Source of the DNA: Caenorhabditis elegans
Taxonomy: Eukaryota > Nematoda > Chromadorea > Rhabditida > Rhabditidae
Reading direction: 5' to 3'
DNA length: 64,000 nucleotides
Assembly: GCF_000002985.6 (NCBI RefSeq)
Contig: NC_003279.8
Span: 8,680,001 to 8,744,000 of the forward strand
Within the stretch, counting starts at the first letter, position 1. Each line of letters begins with the position of its first letter. This document shows, in pieces, positions 1-12,491 of this stretch. The notes beneath the pieces are model-generated. The model made no database searches. It had not been told where the DNA came from and saw nothing but the letters and a program-made list of their open reading frames with translations. A program made the position numbers and the translations under genes.

Positions 1-1237
1 TTTTGTATTGTTCAACCATTCCCCGACAAACCTGATTACTGTTCAAATTCATCGACATGAGCGTCGATAAATTTCCAAACACGGGAACAGTCTTCAACTC
101 ATTTCCATTGATTGTGATGTGCTCGATGGTGGCTTCCACATGTCTCCACGCCTATAAAATTACAATGTTTTACAAGCTAATTTCTTAGTTTTACTATCCC
201 CTATTTCCTCGATATGTTCGTCACTTCGGAAGGGCGAATAACCCGAATCTAATGAACGCCGCCCGTGTACCGCACTCTCACCCGGCCCGAAGCTATCCCC
301 TGTATCTCTCCCTCTCTTCGACTTTCTACGCGATGACCCACTTTTCACTTTCACATTGTCATCTACGTTGTCGCTAAAGCCTCTGGTATATGACTGTATA
401 GCTGACGGCGTATATCGTTCTCATAGAGATTTTGAAGCCATGGAGGCGTAGGGTGATGGAAAAATTGGAATTATCCTAATGATAAACAAATTCTAGTAAC
501 TTCAAGACAATGAAGATACAAAAATCATGTCTGAGTCTACATTGTCATATCAATATTACCAAGTATGCCTGTCAAGCAGAGATTAAGTCCTGCGCCTATT
601 CAACACTTCCTACAACTTCAGCCATCGCCGCGGCGCCCCTAACAATGCCAGGTCAAGAGCTATCCGTGCCCGCAATCTCACTCAAAACGATTTCAACACA
701 TCATTCTAAGTGATGCAAATCGTTTTTCTCGTTGTCGTTTCGATCAAATAGTCCTAAAGGAACGGAACGTGAATCCGCGAAAAACCAGCCAACGCTGAGT
801 GACTCGAAAAATCAAGTATTTTGCGCAATACTTCGGGCATTCTATCGCAGTTTTTTGAAAAAAACGAGAACACGGGGAGGCTATTTCTAGTTTCGTACCG
901 TCGGTGAGAATGATTGAAGCGTGGAGTTCAAGATGGCGATTGTCCGCAGTCCATTGAACGGGAGGCTCTCGATTTTTACATCTGTCCCATTTAAAATGTG
1001 CAATTCGTCGATTTGACTGGTCCCGACAGTCTGCGCGATCGTTTTAACGTCCTCGCCATTGCAACTCAAAATGATCATGCTTTTCGAGATCTGGAAACAT
1101 GTTCGAATCAACATTTAAATATTCGACCTGAAACTAACCTTGCAGTCGCATTTTTCTGGGATCCGCGGGCAGGTTATTTCTGCCGATGAGAGGAAGGCGA
1201 TGAGATGCGCGACGGCTATCAGGGTCAGCCACCTCAT
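1..1237 (-). CDS. Secreted or membrane leucine-rich-repeat protein, N-terminal part (runs off left edge)
   Basis: Three exons are visible: 1139-1237, 899-1090 and 1-151 (partial), all joined in phase 0. The start ATG at 1237 opens a typical signal peptide (MRWLTLIAVAHLIAFLSSAE), followed by a short cysteine cluster (C-x6-C-x-C) like an LRR N-terminal cap. Exon 2 contains NGTDVKIESLPFNGLRTI and exon 3 contains LKTVPVFGNLSTLMSMNLNS, both with the leucine and asparagine spacing of leucine-rich repeats. The protein is therefore extracellular or on the cell surface. Its C-terminus, and any transmembrane helix, lies outside the window. I cannot name the gene; several worm eLRR proteins look alike at this end. 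The 745-bp intron 2 contains an open, arginine/serine-rich stretch that could be a cassette exon (see findings). Confidence 0.75.
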
Positions 1238-3219
1238 ACCGCTCCTTCTGATGGTCGACGAAAGAATCCTGGGTATAGTGAGAGAGCACTTCCGAGCCAA
1301 TCGCGTAGATCGTGTGCTCTGACTCCTGCAAACTGAGAAAATAATAAAGAGGGAAATAGAGGGGCATAGAAATAGGTACGGATTTGAAAATGATTGAAAG
1401 TTTTGAGCTTTTTTTAATGGGGTTATTCAAGTAATGTCGGAAAATTAAAAAGTGTAGAACAATTACGTCACAACTGTATTCAAGTATACAAAAACATGTA
1501 TTTAAATACATTTGTGACGTCACAAATGTATTTAAATACATTTTGCTACATTACTTGAATAACCCCATAAAATAATTATCGACTCTAATTACTTGAAAAA
1601 GTCAACAGAAGAAGAAAAGTTTAAATCAAAACAAAAAATATTAGAATGAGATAAATGACGAATAAAATTTTAGGACAGAATTGTTTTCTGATTTCTAAAA
1701 AACTAAAATTCAGAACTTAGCGGGCCTTTTTGAACATTCGCTGCGAAACCTGTCGATACAATGTTACGCGCCTTTTCGAAACGATGTTACTGTAGAAAAT
1801 TTATTGGCCTGGAATTTATTTTCAATGCGAAATTCTTCTTGTAAAGAGTGTTTCTATGACAAAATACAATTTTAACTAATTGAAAAAATTATTTAAAAAA
1901 CATTATCTATAAAAAATTGGTGTTTTTTCAAAATGTTACTTACGAAATTTTAAAAGCAAATAAAGAACTCAATTAATTGTTTTTGGATTACATCACATTT
2001 ACAAACATACATATAAACATATAAAGCCAAAATAAATATAGTAATCTGGGGAAGTAAAATTCACGAATCATTTGAACAAATCGGAAAATTACATCACACA
2101 TCTCGTAAATTCCTTGAGAAATCATGTCAACAAGGACGGTGCACATCTCTTTTACATAATAATTATAACAAAAATCACTGCAGGAACAATATAAATAAAG
2201 GTCACGAGAGGATCGGAATCGGGAGAAGAAAAGGAATAGTTTTAAAAAAAGGAGAAACCAAGATAAGAGTGCAATCAGGCCAATTACCCCTGACTCTCCG
2301 TTTTCAATTCGAAAAAAATAATTTTCCGAGAGGTGTACTGCTTCAATGAATTCATTCTCTCTGCTTCTCTACTATCCATTCTACCGCACGCAGTCAAATC
2401 TCCCCCTTTCGCCTGGTCAAAATATGGGCGGAGTCGGGTCAGCAGGTCGGAAATCTGACTTCGGGATGGTGTCCAGTAACAGTTGAGGATGAGAAGATAA
2501 AGAAGTGAAATTATCGAGGACAAGGGCGTCGTCTCCAGCTGTCACATTATTGTGTCTTCTCATTACAATTTCCTCTTGTTTTTTAAAATTCAATTCAGGA
2601 AGAATCAACCTTCTTGGAATTTCAAGGATCATTGCTTAATTTGAATGTTTCTTTAGTTTTCTAAAAACGGAAAAGACACCAATCGAAATTTCTGAAATAT
2701 AACTTTTTCAAAGCTTCTAAACTATTTTAAACTTAATTTATCTTAATTAAATACTCACTTCGTCCTTTGACAGTCCTTTGAGTTTCTGTACTGATACATC
2801 TTATGAAAAGAAACAATGTTAGGAACTAAGATAATACAAAATAACACTGGACTAGAGGGTGCGTGGTAATCGAAAATTTTCAGTAATGGACAATTTTAAC
2901 CATTGCCGGAATTTTTCGGCAGTTTTGAAATTCATTTATTTTCGAAAACATTCGTCATTTTAGTAACCGTCCGTTGGGTTTTTATCAGGGCTGGGTCCAA
3001 AGAAACAAAAAATTGAAATTGGTTACAACCCATTTTCTATCTATTATTTTGAGCAAAAAAAGCCACGAGCGTTGCTCCTTCTTTAAGAAATGGCCTAGAC
3101 CTTCTAGGAATTGAGATTTAAAAACAAAAAAAAAACGGATTTTCGAATATTTGTTTGAATATTTGAATATTTGACTTACCATTTCGAACATGTACGTTTT
3201 TTTTAATTCAATAAATTTA
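1238..3219. other. Intergenic region upstream of the LRR gene
   Basis: No gene is supported here. It holds the upstream region of the LRR gene and, at its right end, the 3' flank of the Ly6-like gene. The left part contains a 150-bp foldback element, listed separately. A GC-richer block at about 2284-2632 has open frames on the minus strand, but no homology that I recognise, so I read it as upstream regulatory DNA. It includes a TGGGCGGAGTC box near 2425. Confidence 0.5.
1418..1567. repeat. 150-bp foldback (MITE-like) element
   Basis: The ends are 20-bp perfect inverted repeats (TGGGGTTATTCAAGTAATGT and its complement). The centre, about 1493-1544, is itself a near-perfect palindrome built on TGTATTTAAATACA around a TGACGTCA core. 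There is no coding capacity, so this looks like a non-autonomous palindromic element. A clear target-site duplication was not seen. Confidence 0.75.
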
Positions 3220-6200
3220 TTAGAAAACAAAATAAAAACCAAATAAGAATGCACTAACAATAAAAATGGAATTATATTTGGAAGTAGTCGAATCATTGAT
3301 TGAGTCAAAATTGCAACCGTCTTTGTCACACGAACACACTTGAACTATTTCATTTGCTTGAACTTGTGGATAGATTTGTGATAGTTGAAGTTTAACACAA
3401 ATTGGTGAACGATGAAGAAATTCAACTTCAATTGGGCGATCTTTCATTGAAGAAAATATGTGATCAGCACAACCACGGATGTATAGAAATGGACGTTGCA
3501 AGGATTGTAAACCTTAAAATCAAGTTTTTAACTTGAAATGTCATTTTTTAAGAGTTATTAGGCTTCAAAAGCTTGATGTCATTTTCAAGTTTGACATGGC
3601 AGGGAAAAAATGCATTTTTCAATTAAACTTTTTTTTTTGAAAAATGGCAGTAGTTTGAAAGCTTCATTAAAAACCATTCTTGATTTTACCTAGGGTCCTA
3701 TTTCAAACAACTTCTACAGAAATCGAAAATCGGACTTTCAAAATTTTTATCAAAAACACTACAGACAGCTATGTTTGAATATTTTATTTCAGAAAATGGA
3801 GTATCGTTAATGGATGGGAAGTAAAAACGTAAAAATTTAGCTCAGAAGTGTAAGATTTCCACATGAAAATGTTTGCGGAAAATTACTAATGTCTACTTAG
3901 TATTGAAAATATTTAGTGGGACAGGTTTTTTAAACAGAATAACATTCTAGGAGACTATAATATTGCGCGGCAAAGAAAATTCAAAGGAGTTTTCAAAAAA
4001 AAAATCAGCTAACCTCCAAAATACTGTGGTTCGAAAATAGTGACACATGTTGAATGGCATGCTTCAACTGGTGCATAACCACGAACCATCTCTTCCAAAT
4101 CACATAATCTATCGAATTTGGGGACTCTGAAAAATAATCTTAATTTGAATTTAATATGCTTGAAAATATATGTAAAACACTTTTCAGATCAGAAGTAAAT
4201 CTTTTTAAAAATCAACTTGTGAAAAAAAACAAAAAACCAATTTAATAAAAATTATGTTTTTATTAGTTTTTTGAAAAGGTTTATGTACAGTAATGAAATA
4301 TGTCAACAAAATATCTTCATGTTAAAAATTACCAATTATTGTGATAACTTATCATATATTTTGAAATAAAAATGTTAATACCTGACTTTTCTCGATAACG
4401 AAGTGTCTTTATCGAAAAGTACTCTGTATTCGAATGAAGCGCAGGAAAAGCATCTGAAAAATTAAGTTGAAGTGTTTTTTCAAACGTTTCGATTCCCTAT
4501 TTTCTGACGGAAACTCTTACTCATAGCTGTACTAAGCATGAAAATAATGCTTCATTCTATGGAATTTTATAAACATTTCTTGTTTATAAATCAACAAATA
4601 TTACACCCTCACCACCCAAAGTTCTCCTTCAATAGCTTCTAAGAGAGTAATAGAGAAATATAGGGAAATAAATGGGAAAGGAAAAGTTTGAGAATTTTGG
4701 TATTAAATTTCAAATTAGATGATGAAGAAATGTGTTGAAAACTATACAATTTTTGGGCAGCGAAATCTCTATTTACTTGAAAATTGTTAAAATAAAATTT
4801 ATCAATAACATGATCTTTTTGTAGTATTCAAGTTCCCATTAGATAAACCAAATCGTAAAACCCTCTTTCCTTTTTCTTCTTAAAGTAGGCTGGCTCACTA
4901 CCTCTTTCTCCACAAACCAGATTCTTTCCCCTTTTTTTTGAAATTTCAATGGATCTTTTGTGAAATGTTTTTAGTAGCAAGAGCGGGATGCCTTATGTAG
5001 TACTAAATTTGATTAGGTGCCATCTCATTGTGTATGTACCTGAGGGACTTGTTGTATGGCTCCTTTTTTGGGGAGTCTTCTGCTCAGATTGAATAGAAAA
5101 AATGAAGAAAAAACAAAAATGGAAGTTTTAAAAGGGAAACAGTTGATGGTTTCACAACAAAGTTCTATGTTTTTGTGGGACAAACAAAAGTTTGAAAACA
5201 GGCGTTTTTATAAACTTTAGTTAAAAGTGGAGTATTATCAGTGGAGCTTTTGTCTACATATGTACATTTATAACAGTTACCCATCAGAGGTGTAATTCAA
5301 GCACTAGAAAATTTGAATTCCATGAAAAATTTGACCGTTATGGGGTGGTTTCCAGAAGCTTAACTTGTACTTCGGGGGATAATTGCCAAAAAGGTATTAT
5401 TTAAGTTTTCAAGCTTTTGATTTACAACCTACACCAAACATCATAATAGAAGACACTCTCAGAAGTTTGAAGTCAAAGTTTTGTAACTTGCAAATTTGTT
5501 TGGTCACTTTAAGAATTTGTTTCAATATTTCTCCTGCCAAAATATCATTACACATATTGATATTTTCTTATCAAAAACATTCCCCCAATATCAGAAATTG
5601 AGTAAATATTCCAACACGATTTATATTCATTGAATGAATACAAAAGCGTCGTCAAAAGCTGATGACAAATAGTAGACGATTTGGAGAGTATTTGAGAAAA
5701 CGACAGAAGGATACATTTTTGAATAGTGCCAATCAGGGAGGAAGAGGGAAATCTCTTGTGTCTCTATTTCTATTCTTTTCTTTTAAACAACAACAATAAT
5801 GGATAATTTGAAGATTTGAATTATGAAATGTCCAAAATTGAAAGCTCCTATTAGAAATGCACACCGGCTAATTTGATTTTACAATCAAATTGAAAACTAA
5901 CTGAATGTTGAAAATATCACAATTTGTGAGCTTGGCAAAGATAATGTGAAACAAATGTGGAGTAAGAAAAAAATGTTTAAATGGATTTTTAAAAGCTTTT
6001 CGATATTTATTTATGTGAAGACAAACAGGGACAGTAACCTAATTTTTTCCAAATTTTTCAGATCGGCTAAAAAAGTGTCCTAAAATTTTCATCTAGAGTT
6101 TAAATTATTTGTAAATGATGTGTATTTGATTTTCGCAGCAGTTTGAGCCTGCAGAAAATATTGAAATTTCCCAAAAAATCCAAAAGTTTCAAAAAATTTG

Positions 6201-7090
6201 ATAATTTACAAGCACATTGATTGTAATTTTGAAAATATAAGAATTTGCAGAGCGTTCAATTATGATAATTATGGTAATTTTGGAGCATTTAAACAATATT
6301 GTTGAAAATTGGAAATTCTGAAGAAATATTTATTTAGGTCCACAGTCATACAAATTAGTCATACAAGTTGTCTCCTGAAAAGGTGGAGTAACGCCAGTAG
6401 TGTGTCAAAAAATAAATATCTCAATAAAACACTCTACAATGAGTTTAGTTTTAAGTTTCGGCAACTTGCCAAATTTTCAAAAAATTTGGACGTTTTTGAT
6501 AATTTCAAGGTTTTTGTTTGTTCGAATCAAATATAAATAAACAAAATATAAGAATCTTAAAACGCTTATTTTCGGTCGGGCTTCTAAATATGATAAAAAC
6601 CAACTAATTTGAATTTTTTGACTGTGAATGAAAAGTTTCAAAAATCTTTTGGAAATGCATTTATTACACTGATTAGCCATTTGAGCACCATAAAAGTAAT
6701 TAGCAAGCTGTTTTCTAGTTGGATCTCTCCACATAGTGATCATGGCAAGTCTCAAAGTTAACTATTTAACATGTTCTTTACATAAAGAAACTGAACGTGT
6801 TAGTTTTTAGAACCTAAGTGTTGCACGTTTTTGCGAATGCTAGATACCGTACTTTTTTATTAGTTGTTTAACTACAAACTTATCAAGCTGGATTGAGTGT
6901 CATGAGCGTGAGTTTCAACAAGTAAAAGGGATGAAGGAAACTATTTAGACCTAGGGTAAACTAGGTCGGAAATTGTTACGGCAATATGTGTTTTTCTAAG
7001 ATTACAAGATAAAAGACAAACATACTTTAACAATTCCACAGAACGAATAAAATAGACAAGAATCAGTAATATTGAAGGCAGCTGCCTCAT
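3220..7090 (-). CDS. Ly6/three-finger protein of the ODR-2/HOT type, probably GPI-anchored
   Basis: Four exons join in phase to give 180 residues: 7026-7090, 4382-4453, 4014-4126 and 3220-3512. Exon 1 encodes only a signal peptide (MRQLPSILLILVYFIRSVEL). The mature part begins with CFSC and has ten cysteines ending in the motif VCSCDKDGCN, the typical close of a Ly6/uPAR three-finger domain. A Thr/Ser/Asn spacer and a hydrophobic tail follow (SIFIVSAFLFGFYFVF), as expected for GPI attachment. In worms this architecture is found in ODR-2 and the HOT proteins, which act on the surface of neurons. The exact family member is not assigned. Intron 1 is 2.6 kb, much longer than the other introns, and may carry enhancers or another promoter. 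A TGGGCGGAGTC box lies about 70 bp upstream of the ATG. Confidence 0.72.
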
Positions 7091-7804
7091 CTTACATCCA
7101 TCAGTGGTGTTGAGATGGAGACCACGAGAATTTCGGAAAAAAGGCGAAAATGTGGTGGGCGGAGTCAGAGTCAAAGCAACGAAAGAGGAATGAATGAAAT
7201 GAAGAAATGGAAATAGTGATGATTGTAGACACGCCCCCATGAAATGAGGAAACATCTGTTTTCAGTCATAGTAGGAAAATTAACATATGGAAATGATCAA
7301 ATTAAACATTTTCGCAAATATTTGATAAATGGGAATGAAATTAAAAATTCCGTGATACAATTTCGTAAAATCTTGAACAATTGTGGTTTGTCACTTAAAA
7401 TTTAATTCTCAGATAGCCATTCCAATTGCCGAACACTATCTATTAATAGGGAACCATATTTCTCGTTTAAAAATGTTTATGTGTCAATTGAGATTTTTTC
7501 AGTGAAATCGATTTGAAGAGTACAGATAATATATTTTTTATTTGTCCCCGTAAGTGTATTTAACTCACGGGTTCTGCAGATACATTGTTTTAATTTTACG
7601 TTGTGTGCTTTGCTATTTGAAAATTACTGTTAAAGTTGAACATTAAATTTATTAGCACATACTTAAAAAGAAAGGCCATAGAAATTGGTACATCAAATGA
7701 AAAAAAAACAGTGGAATCACAAAGGAATAGAATTGATATTAACTAATGAGAAATAGAAATAAAAAGAGCAAACTATTTGTGACTGGAAAGCAATAAACAT
7801 ATAT
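7091..7804. promoter_or_regulatory. Promoter of the Ly6-like gene and 3' flank of hbs-1
   Basis: This gap lies between the minus-strand Ly6-like start and the upstream neighbour hbs-1, also on the minus strand. The first 170 bp are GC-richer and include TGGGCGGAGTC (7156-7166) and CACGCCCCC (near 7221), both GC boxes of the SP1/KLF kind. The remainder is AT-rich with no supported gene. Confidence 0.45.
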
Positions 7805-7809
7805 TTATT
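7804..7809 (-). terminator. AATAAA poly(A) signal overlapping the hbs-1 stop codon
   Basis: The last codons read CCA CAA TAA A, so the hexamer AATAAA spans the final codon and the stop. If it is used, the 3' UTR would be only 10-20 nt long. Confidence 0.4.
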
Positions 7810-10800
7810 GTGGAGTGATCACTTTCTCGACAATTCCAGCTGCAATTGTGTTTCCACCAGCTCGAAAAGTGACTCGTCCAAGAGCTCGGCAACTTGTGAA
7901 TGTTTCAATTGCGATATCATATTCAGTTTCGATTTCAACAACTGCCGACGCTCCTTTAGCAATAAATCTGGAAATAATTATTTAAACTATTTTCTAAAAA
8001 AAATGCGCTTAAAATATTTCTAAATACTCTGTACTACTCTTCTAACCTCGGTCCTTTTTTTAATATTTCTCCATTTGATTTGTTGATTGTATACAGAAGA
8101 TTGGTGAAAGTACATGGAACACACAAAGAATGTGCATATAACTCGGCTTTGGCACCCTGAAAACAATACGTTTTTAAATTTATATTTGAAATGCAAAAGT
8201 ATACCTTGATAATAGGCATAGCAATTTCAAAGGCAACCAATCGAACTTCAAACTTTTTCGATGGAATCAGAGTATCTGGACCAGCACGTACAACAACAGA
8301 GCCTGTTTGAATGGATTCAGGTTCAAATGTGCCTTGAAGAGTCAATAGAATATAATCTCCAGCAAAGCAGTGCCTTGAACCGTCATTATTTGCGCATTCT
8401 AAAAAACTTCGTTCTAATGGAAAATTAGTAATTCGATTTCTACCTACCTTTCACAGTAGCTGCAGTAACACTTGACATTATATATACTTTATCATCTTTT
8501 TCCACTTCTCCTGACTCAATTTTACCACTAACGACAAGTTGATTCGATGCAACCTAAATTAAAATATAATACGATATTAAATAACTTCTTCTAACCTTCA
8601 AAACATCACTGATTCCAATTCGTAGTGGTCCATCAGAAGGTGGTTGCGGTGCTACGAAACTGTCTGAAAACGTTTAAATTACAAACGATCAGTTTGGTTT
8701 TTAAACCAACCAATTAACTCTAATAAACATGGACCATCGTACCAATCTAATTCCATTCGTTTTATTAAATTCTCTCCAGTAAAACCAGAAACTGGAACGA
8801 ACTTTGGTTTAGAAAAGCCAGCCTGACGAGTTAAAAACACGGAGAGATTATTTTTGATTTCATCGAATCGATCTTGGGACCAATCTACCGTATCCAGTTT
8901 ATTCACAGCCACAATAAGTTGTGTTACTCCTGAAAATTGTCTCTTGCAGAACCTAAGAATGATATGTTTATATTTTTAAAGATACCTAAACTTCTGAGCA
9001 GTAAGGCATGTTCTTTCGTCTGTCCTCCGTTTTCAAATCCTGTTTCAAATTCTCCGGTGGTCGCATTCACAACAAGGATGGCTGCATCAGCTTGTGACGT
9101 TCCTGTGATCATATTTGAAATAAAATCTTTATGTCCTGGAGCATCGAGAAGCACGATTCGTCGATGTGAAGTTTCGAAGCTTGTTCTTCCAATGTCCATG
9201 GTAACTCCGCGCTCACTAAAACAAAGCTTGGTTGGCTAACAAAAATCAATTTTAATTCCATCTTACCGTTCCTCTTCCGTTTCATCAAGTACCCAGGCAT
9301 ACGCGAAAGAAGCTTTGCCATTTCTAGCCGCTTCATGTTTGAATTTGTCGATTGTACGGCTATCTACCACTTCAAGCTGGAAATATGAGAATTTAGTTAA
9401 GTTGAGTGAATCCCACATTTTTTTTAAACGAAAAGGAAAAGTTTTTTTCGCCGAAAACACGAAGAAAGGGAAGAACAAAAAATCTACAACCCTGTTGCCG
9501 GTGGGGTTAATTTACTTAAAATGCTTCGAACAAGCCACGAAGTATAAGTTATTAAAAATTAAAAATGTTTTAAGTAACAGTCAAAAAAAGGAAATTCTTT
9601 ACTGTTGTTGCCATCAGGGCTGTACATTTTTCGGTTTCCGTTTTTTTCCTGCTTTTGAAGAAAATTTATTTTTAGATATTTTCGGAAAAAAAAGAGATCA
9701 ATAAAGTAACTGACGAATTCTTAAATTTGGCAGTGTTACTATCCAAAAAAAACACTCGAAATTATAACTTGAGTGTTTTTGTCGAGAATACCTTTTTCGT
9801 TTCCGGTTTCGGAAAATAATTGTTTTCGGAGTCCGCCCTGATTTTCATTCATCAATAAAACGATTTTAAGGGCTTTAGATTTCAATTACTTTGTAATTAT
9901 TCGTATTTAATCATTTTCAGGGTTCAAGACTGCAGCAATGCTTGAAACTACTCAACGATAAATAAATGACTGAAAATGTTGAAAAATCTGAAAAGTTTCG
10001 AAGTGTGCATTCTTGACACTCACTCATGTTCTACCAAAAATTTTGACGACACTTTCAAAGTTTCAATAACTTACATCATGAAGTAAATGACCCATGAGAG
10101 TACTTTTTCCTGCATCGACATGTCCAACGACAATCAAGTTAATTAAATCTTTATCAGCAACTCTTGGTTTTGGTGTTTTTCGGGCAACTGACGGAGCTTT
10201 CGCGATGTTCTGCAGTTGATTGCGTCGAAATGATGTTAAATCGACTTCAGAAGATGGGCGGCTCACAGTTGGAGTTGTTGATTCTGCTTGAAGCTGAAAA
10301 ATTAGTATATATAAGATATAAATAAGATGCGAAATGATGCTTTCAAAGAAAATTCTCGTATTGGATTACGTGATAACTTAAGTTACAGTTGAATTTTTTA
10401 AAGTATTCTCGAGCTCACATTTTTAACTTGCGGCGTTCTTTTTGGAGTATTCAAATTGCTAGACGTTTGTGGTGTACTCGGTCGACTATTAAGATTCTTC
10501 GGTGGTTTTTGATTTTGATGGAGCAATGGAGCTGTCATATTTCGTACAATAGTAGAAGATAGGGAAGTTGTTGGAGCTGCAGTAGGTGTTGGAGTTGATA
10601 CAGGTGGATGATACGATGATGATGGAATACCAGGATGTGGAGCAGGAAGAGCTGGTGAATTGCGACCACTATCTGTCAGATATGTATAGTAGTTTGTGGA
10701 TAATGAATTACGATCATATGTATATTGCTCTGAAAATTTTAATTAATTATTTGAATGAAAAATAAAGTTTTTCTTACTTTCCGGGTTCTCCTCATCTTCA

Positions 10801-10929
10801 TAATCGTCGTAATCGTCGTCATAATCGTCGTCCATTTCTGAAAAGACAAAATTGTTAATCTTCGGTTTCTTTTTTTTGAAGCTTACCATCTTCTAAATTT
10901 AAATTTCGAATAGCACGGTGGCGGGACAT
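7805..10929 (-). CDS. hbs-1: HBS1-like translational GTPase (ribosome rescue)
   Basis: Twelve exons give 610 residues: 10887-10929, 10778-10837, 10419-10729, 10075-10293, 9267-9376, 8986-9215, 8711-8929, 8596-8663, 8448-8553, 8205-8398, 8047-8156 and 7805-7967. HBS1 acts with Pelota/Dom34 to release ribosomes stalled on mRNA (no-go and non-stop decay), in the cytoplasm. The N-terminus ([14 protein letters not shown] followed by a run of acidic and tyrosine residues) matches the HBS1 N-domain, and a Pro/Ser/Thr-rich linker follows. The G domain shows GHVDAGKST at about 195-203, RGVTMDIG with the switch threonine, DAPGH at 272-276 and NKLD at 334-337. EF1A-like beta-barrels follow. It is not EF1A or eRF3: the N-domain and length fit HBS1. 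The ATG sits directly after a TTCAG acceptor and mrps-15 ends 200 bp upstream, so it is probably the SL2-spliced second gene of an operon. Confidence 0.93.
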
Positions 10930-10937
10930 CTGAAGAA
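10930..10937 (-). promoter_or_regulatory. Trans-splice acceptor of hbs-1
   Basis: On the minus strand the sequence reads GTTCTTCAG immediately before the ATG of hbs-1. With an intercistronic gap of about 200 bp, an SL2 acceptor is the natural reading. Confidence 0.55.
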
Positions 10938-11129
10938 CTGTTTTATATTTAATTCGCAAGTTTTCTTTCCCATCGTTCAAATAGATAGAAAGTTTCGGAA
11001 GATTTACAACCGATTTAACGAAATCATAATAGAAACATGGAGGGATAATAAATTTTAATTCAATAATAGCATAACAATAATAAGAAAGATCCTACTACAA
11101 CAAAAAAAATTCTGAACTTCTAAATGAGA

Positions 11130-12491
11130 TTATTTTTCAGTCATAGTTGGTGGTGGATGATAGAAGAGATTTGAATGAATAACAGTTTCAGTAAGTGAAG
11201 AGATTAAAGCTGGTTCATACTTTCCAACTGTTTCAAACGATTTTCCTTCGATAACGTCAATTTGGCGCATTTCTTGAGCAAGCTGAAATTTCGTTTGAAT
11301 TTGAAACGTTTCAGAAATTAGTTTTAAAAAGGGTATTTTCAAAGTGTATATTTTGCTTACTTTATCCAATTCATTATTCAATGCTTTCCTCTTCTCTTGT
11401 GTCTCTCTTTTATGCTCTTCAACTTCTTTATCGTACTTTTCGTGCAATTCTTCCAATCGCTTCTCTTTTTCATTTTCAACTCTCAACTTTAATTGTGCTT
11501 CGGCCCATGCCTGAAATTTGTTGTTTTTTTAGTGTTTAAAGTTATCAATTTGCAAACTTTACCTTTCTAGTTTTCACATGAGCTGGCTGTTTCGGTACAT
11601 GATACGAAATTTTCAGAGCGGCAATTGTTTTCTCGAATGCAGTCTCATTACGTTCACGTAAAATACGAAGAGCTTTACGGCGTTCATTGATTACGAGCCA
11701 GATTCGATGGGTGAGCCATGTTGGCTTCTGCAATAAATGTTAGAAATATTGCCTTTTTAAAATGTTAAACTACTTTTTTGGTTTCCTGTCCAATGTCATT
11801 AACAAGAAGAGACCAATGCCGAATTAAAGCCGTTAGCCAGGCAACTGAAATTAATTTTAGATAATATTTTGTGATTATTTCTCAAACAAACTTTTCATTT
11901 CCAAACTATTTTCATCGAGAGAATGCTGCCTTACTGATTTGATAAGACTTTGTTTCCATTCTTGTGACAACTCTTTTCTCGTCGCCATTTCAACACTAAA
12001 AATCTTTTTGACAGACTCTGGAGCATTCGAAAGAACATCTAAATCTTCATATTTCGCACGAGTTTTCGATTTTTCAATACGAGGCAATCCGAATTCGGTT
12101 TTTTCGAGAATCTGCAAGAATATTGCTTATATCTATAAAACTCTTGATTATCATACCAAATTATCAGCTGCTTTCAAACCCAAATCGCGTTCACTGCCAA
12201 TTTTTTCGTAGTAAAGCTTCGTAAGTGCATCGATGTAGTTTTGATCTGAAAATCACTTAATAGAGATATATATCTCGGTACTTGAATATACTCACCCAGT
12301 GGCAGTTCTCTCGCTTTTTTCTCAAAGTAATCCGGATCTTGCTTGGCTGGGTCGGTGACCTGAAAATGATATATCAAATTGTGGCTAGTTTTGTTTTTTT
12401 TTCCACCCACTTTTTGATGAACGTTGTAGAACGCTGTTCTTCCTCGTTCCAGCCGACACGATGTGTGCACAAATCTTCGAAGATTTATCAT
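11130..12491 (-). CDS. mrps-15: Mitochondrial small-subunit ribosomal protein uS15m
   Basis: Eight exons give 330 residues: 12411-12491, 12296-12359, 12157-12245, 11892-12111, 11774-11844, 11563-11727, 11361-11510 and 11130-11282. The N-terminus (MINLRRFVHTSCRLERGR) is basic and hydroxylated, like a mitochondrial import signal. The core contains an S15-type helical region (AWLTALIRHWSLLVND, then THRIWLVINERRKALRILRE). uS15 binds the small-subunit rRNA. A charged, coiled-coil-like C-terminal extension follows, as in metazoan MRPS15. The start lies directly after a TTTCAG acceptor. It appears to be the first gene of an operon with hbs-1 and shares its upstream region with divergent asg-1. Confidence 0.85.

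Noticed and set aside
9315-9704. 129-codon plus-strand frame
   Set aside because: It covers an hbs-1 exon on the other strand plus intron, and its composition is that of noncoding AT-rich DNA.
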